This document shows, piece after piece, positions 61,201-64,000 of a DNA stretch of 64,000 bases. The notes beneath the pieces were generated by a model, which had not been told where the DNA came from, searched no databases, and was given only the letters and a program-made list of their open reading frames with translations. This stretch comes from Argentina anserina (Eukaryota > Streptophyta > Magnoliopsida > Rosales > Rosaceae). Position numbers and translations under genes: made by a program. Position 1 is the stretch's first letter. Every line of letters begins with the position of its first letter. The stretch covers positions 248,001-312,000 of the forward strand of contig NC_065876.1 in assembly GCF_933775445.1 (NCBI RefSeq), written 5' to 3'.

Positions 61201-64000
61201 TAAGGAGTTTCTCAGACCAAGCTGAACTGTTAGTAGATATCCTGTTTAGAAAAGGGGAAAAGGCATATCACAATTTTATAAATACAAGGAAACAAACAAA
61301 TAATAATAAAGAGTAGAAAAAGGAAAAAATTACATAAATACTAAAATAAAACAAGAAATAAATCCGGGAGGTCTAAAAATTATGCAAGCAATATCTATCT
61401 TTTAGTGTAGAAATCAAGGATTTGTTTTGCCACTAGAACATAAACAAACCTCTGTCAAAAGGGAATAAGATTACATAGAAATCATGATCACAGAATTAGA
61501 AAACTCACCACTGAGATGTGTTCCCACCAAAGAAATCAACGAACTGTAACACTAGAGATAAACGGGCCTCAAGCCCCAACTGAGCTCAATGAAAAGAGGT
61601 ACTCAGTAACATCTTCATACATTATGACTCTTGAAAGGTGTTCTTCTGCTTCTCTATCAGGTGTCCCGCGGGCAACATCTGCTGTATGGTCAAAGACAAA
61701 AACCGCTCCTGGTGTTCGAAATAGTCATTAATGGTCGGCTTTAATAAAAAATAAAAAATTAGTGAGCATGTACACAATCCCTTCTCCACCTTCAACACTT
61801 CCACTTCTCAAAGCAATAAAATAAAGGGGGACAACACAACAATAGCAAAAAGCACAGCAGTAGGAAACTTAGCAAGACCACATGCAAACACAGAAATAGA
61901 GGAAACCTTCAGATTTTGCACGAACAAGCATCCATTGGTCACAATCTCTTAATTTTTCTTCTTCTGACCATCTAATCCAGGTTGACGTGTCTTTAACCTC
62001 ACCACTAGGCACTAGACCCGACGTCACCAATACCGAGCATCTTTAGCATAGCTTCAGTATCTTCTTCTTGCTTGATAGTTTCATTCTCAGTTTCTTCTTG
62101 AAATTTTTCAAGTACAGCATAAGTTTCAACTTCCATTTCTAGATTGGTACTATTTTCCTTATATTTTGATAGCAGTTCGGACCAACCTGTCCAACCACCT
62201 TCATTATCATGTGCCATCTCCTCTTTGATAACCCTTTGCCTATTTTCTTCCTCTTTCTTCAACCATGTGGACCAACCAAGAGCGCCTTCTTGTCCCACTC
62301 TAGCGCCATCACTGTTCCAGAAGTGCTCAAATAGCATCTGCTTACTCTGCTCAGTGAGAAGCAAAGAAGGACAAAACAAACTGAATTCAATTTCGGCCTG
62401 AAATAGATCGGTGGCCAACTCTTGATAGCCAACCTGCCATTCAAATCAACAGTAACTGAGAAAAATATCAACGAGACCAAGCTCTAGTTGAACAATAGCC
62501 GGATCTGGATGAGATTTTTCTCCTTGGGAAACCTGCATCATAATAGGCACTCTATTAAAACAAATGTAAGGGAACCTAACATTAAGAAATAGCAAAGTCT
62601 TTTGTCTCATGTAAGAAGGGAAGGAACAAGTAGGTTAATACTAGAGTGAGAAGAAACAATAACCGCAGTAAAACTCTCGAGTTAGCATTCACAACAACTT
62701 ATGAACCCAAAACTGGAAACAAAATTAGGCTTGAGGGGGGGGGGAGGTTATTATCAGAACTCATCAAGTAACAGTATAATGCTGCTGCCTGTCAAAGTGT
62801 CAAGAACTGGTGTGATGTTGCATGTATAATTAACAAAGAATTTCAGTTGCTAGTTTTGGATTTTATATCCAGAATCCCTATGAGAACATCATGACCAACC
62901 CAAAGATTTACATTTATCTAAGAATCCAAATGCAAAACTGATTCACAGTTTTCATTCAAAGTGAACCATACTCTTTAATCACGAATTCCTCTATTAAAAC
63001 CTAAACCCCAAACAACATCTGCAGTATGTATAATTCTAGGTGAGTCTTTCATTTTCAAATGTCCAAACTTCTTGATATATGTACAGCCTTCTTAATATGG
63101 TAAAGCAATAGTTCCTCATTATCTGGATTCAGCTCTGTGGCTTTCTCCAATATGCTAATGTTTATCTCCAAAGTCTGCAAGCGAGCACCTTTCTGGGGCT
63201 GCATTTCAGCAACCTTGTCTTGGAACTCGGCGAAAGCCAACCACACTGTCTCATCATGAGGACGCTCCCTCATCAATTTATTAAACTCCCGAGTCTTGCG
63301 TAGCAATTCATCTTCCCATGATTCTTCGACAACTCCTGCAGTTCCCGAGGCTGACTCATCAGCAGCAACACCTTCATCTTCATCAGATGTTTGTATATCC
63401 GTCAAAGGAATAAAATCACCGGCAACTGTATCCCAAGGTCCCTGGAGGGGGCAACTAAGCGAAGACGCTTCAAGTTCTTATGGCGTTTCAAGGCCACGTA
63501 CTTTGCAGACCAATAGCGACCCCCAGATTTTAGTTTGGCCATCCAACACATCAGCATCAGCATCTCTATCCAAGGCTGAACCTGTCTGATTCCCCTGATA
63601 CAAAGCTTGAAAGTTCCCAGAGCTATCGGGAACAGCAGCATAAGGTTTGTAGCGAGCAATGTCCATCCTGTATTACAGTAACTCAGATATTCAATTCAAA
63701 AGCATCATATCCATCACACTAACAGTAAATCTAGCATCAAACTCAAGACACTGAACTTTAAATTAAACCTCCACACATTTGACATAGCATAAAACTAATG
63801 ATTAAGGCTAATTAATCCAAAGTGAAAGAGATGATACCTATAGAGACATCCAAAGGCTAAATTATCAAGGTCGCCATTAGAATCAGAGTAATAATCCTCA
63901 GACGGTCTAGTCTCGGATTCTGCCCAGGCCCGAACACTAGACTTTCTCGACCCGAAACCGGCGAACGTCCCGCCGCCTCTCTCAGCGGACCTCTCTCTCC
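58298..64000 (-). pseudogene. NRDE2: NRDE2 homologue, broken; runs off the right edge
   Basis: NRDE2 is a nuclear HAT-repeat protein linked to the exosome and RNA surveillance. On the minus strand, conserved family blocks appear in order: NLAFGCLYRMDIARYKPY (exon ending 63838, open to the edge), SGGRYWSAKYVALKRHKN, EFNKLMRERPHDETVWLAFAEF, VGYQELATDLFQAEIEFSLF, YEDVTEYLFSL, MESLLGTTNDVHEKAELMKF, NASLLYFWYAEVELAND, IRGLFERALANDK and SKKLWLDGFLKL. Many exon joins keep good splice sites. The frame is broken repeatedly: a shift near 63538 with TAA at 63478-63480, a reverse shift near 63430-63445, TGA for the expected Arg at 62446-62448, shifts near 62010-62025, 61574-61577 and 58340, two opposite shifts at 60135-60204, and TGA for the expected Arg at 58557-58559. 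A segment between 63056 and 62532 is missing. Several shifts sit in G/C runs, so assembly error could explain some, but not the two stops. Confidence 0.85.
58496..58610. repeat. Exon piece duplicated into the adjacent NRDE2 intron
   Basis: A 27-base string starting AGGATTGCATGCTAC and ending TTCATTTCATA occurs at 58584-58610 (in an exon, minus strand YEMNVACNP) and at 58496-58522 (in the next intron) with one mismatch, 88 bases apart. Confidence 0.7.

Noticed and set aside
1..64000. tRNA, rRNA, CRISPR or bacterial-type operon features
   Set aside because: None seen; the sequence is plant nuclear DNA with spliced genes.

Overview
The window is nuclear DNA from a flowering plant. Genes are split by GT-AG introns, lie singly on either strand, and are separated by AT-rich spacers with microsatellites and non-autonomous transposons. 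The protein families (HD-ZIP IV, CNGC, plant DUF789, calmodulin-binding glutamate decarboxylase, PPR, S21 R2R3-MYB) are those of a eudicot. A rosid such as a Rosaceae species fits, but that is inference from gene content only.

Layout. 1-2644: spacer with a small inverted-repeat element carrying a broken LEA_2/NDR1-like gene piece. 2645-5822 (-): HDG11-type homeodomain factor. 5823-12383: spacer with a MULE-like element. 12384-18610 (-): cyclic nucleotide-gated channel of the CNGC19/20 type. 20972-26043 (-): DUF789 protein of 1171 aa. 27812-30894 (+): D-cysteine desulfhydrase, divergent from the DUF789 gene. 31499-32790 (+): small PHD-finger protein. 34766-37839 (+): glutamate decarboxylase. 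38704-40403 (+): mitochondrial-type PPR protein. 40937-44387 (+): DNA polymerase epsilon subunit 2, with a U12-type AT-AC intron. 44388-50755: spacer with a MITE-like element and a short Helitron. 50756-52215 (+): MYB52/54/56-like factor. 53275-58179: transposon nest (likely solo LTR, MULE-like element, hAT element). 58298 to the right edge (-): an NRDE2 homologue that is clearly broken.

The genes do not form one pathway. The order HDG11, PPR, MYB matches, from memory, Arabidopsis At1g73360/At1g73400/At1g73410, and CNGC19/20, GAD and NRDE2 are near one another at At3g17690-17760. The window therefore looks like an ancestral block that was split between paralogous segments in Arabidopsis.

Most notable: (1) the AT-AC intron in the polymerase gene; (2) a row of tiny poly(A)-bearing insertions, each flanked by 16-17 bp direct repeats; (3) an in-frame transit-peptide-like stretch cut from the desulfhydrase start by a single TAA; (4) the decayed NRDE2 locus; (5) a captured LEA_2 fragment between inverted repeats; (6) frame breaks next to short homopolymers in the PPR and polymerase genes, which could be assembly errors.
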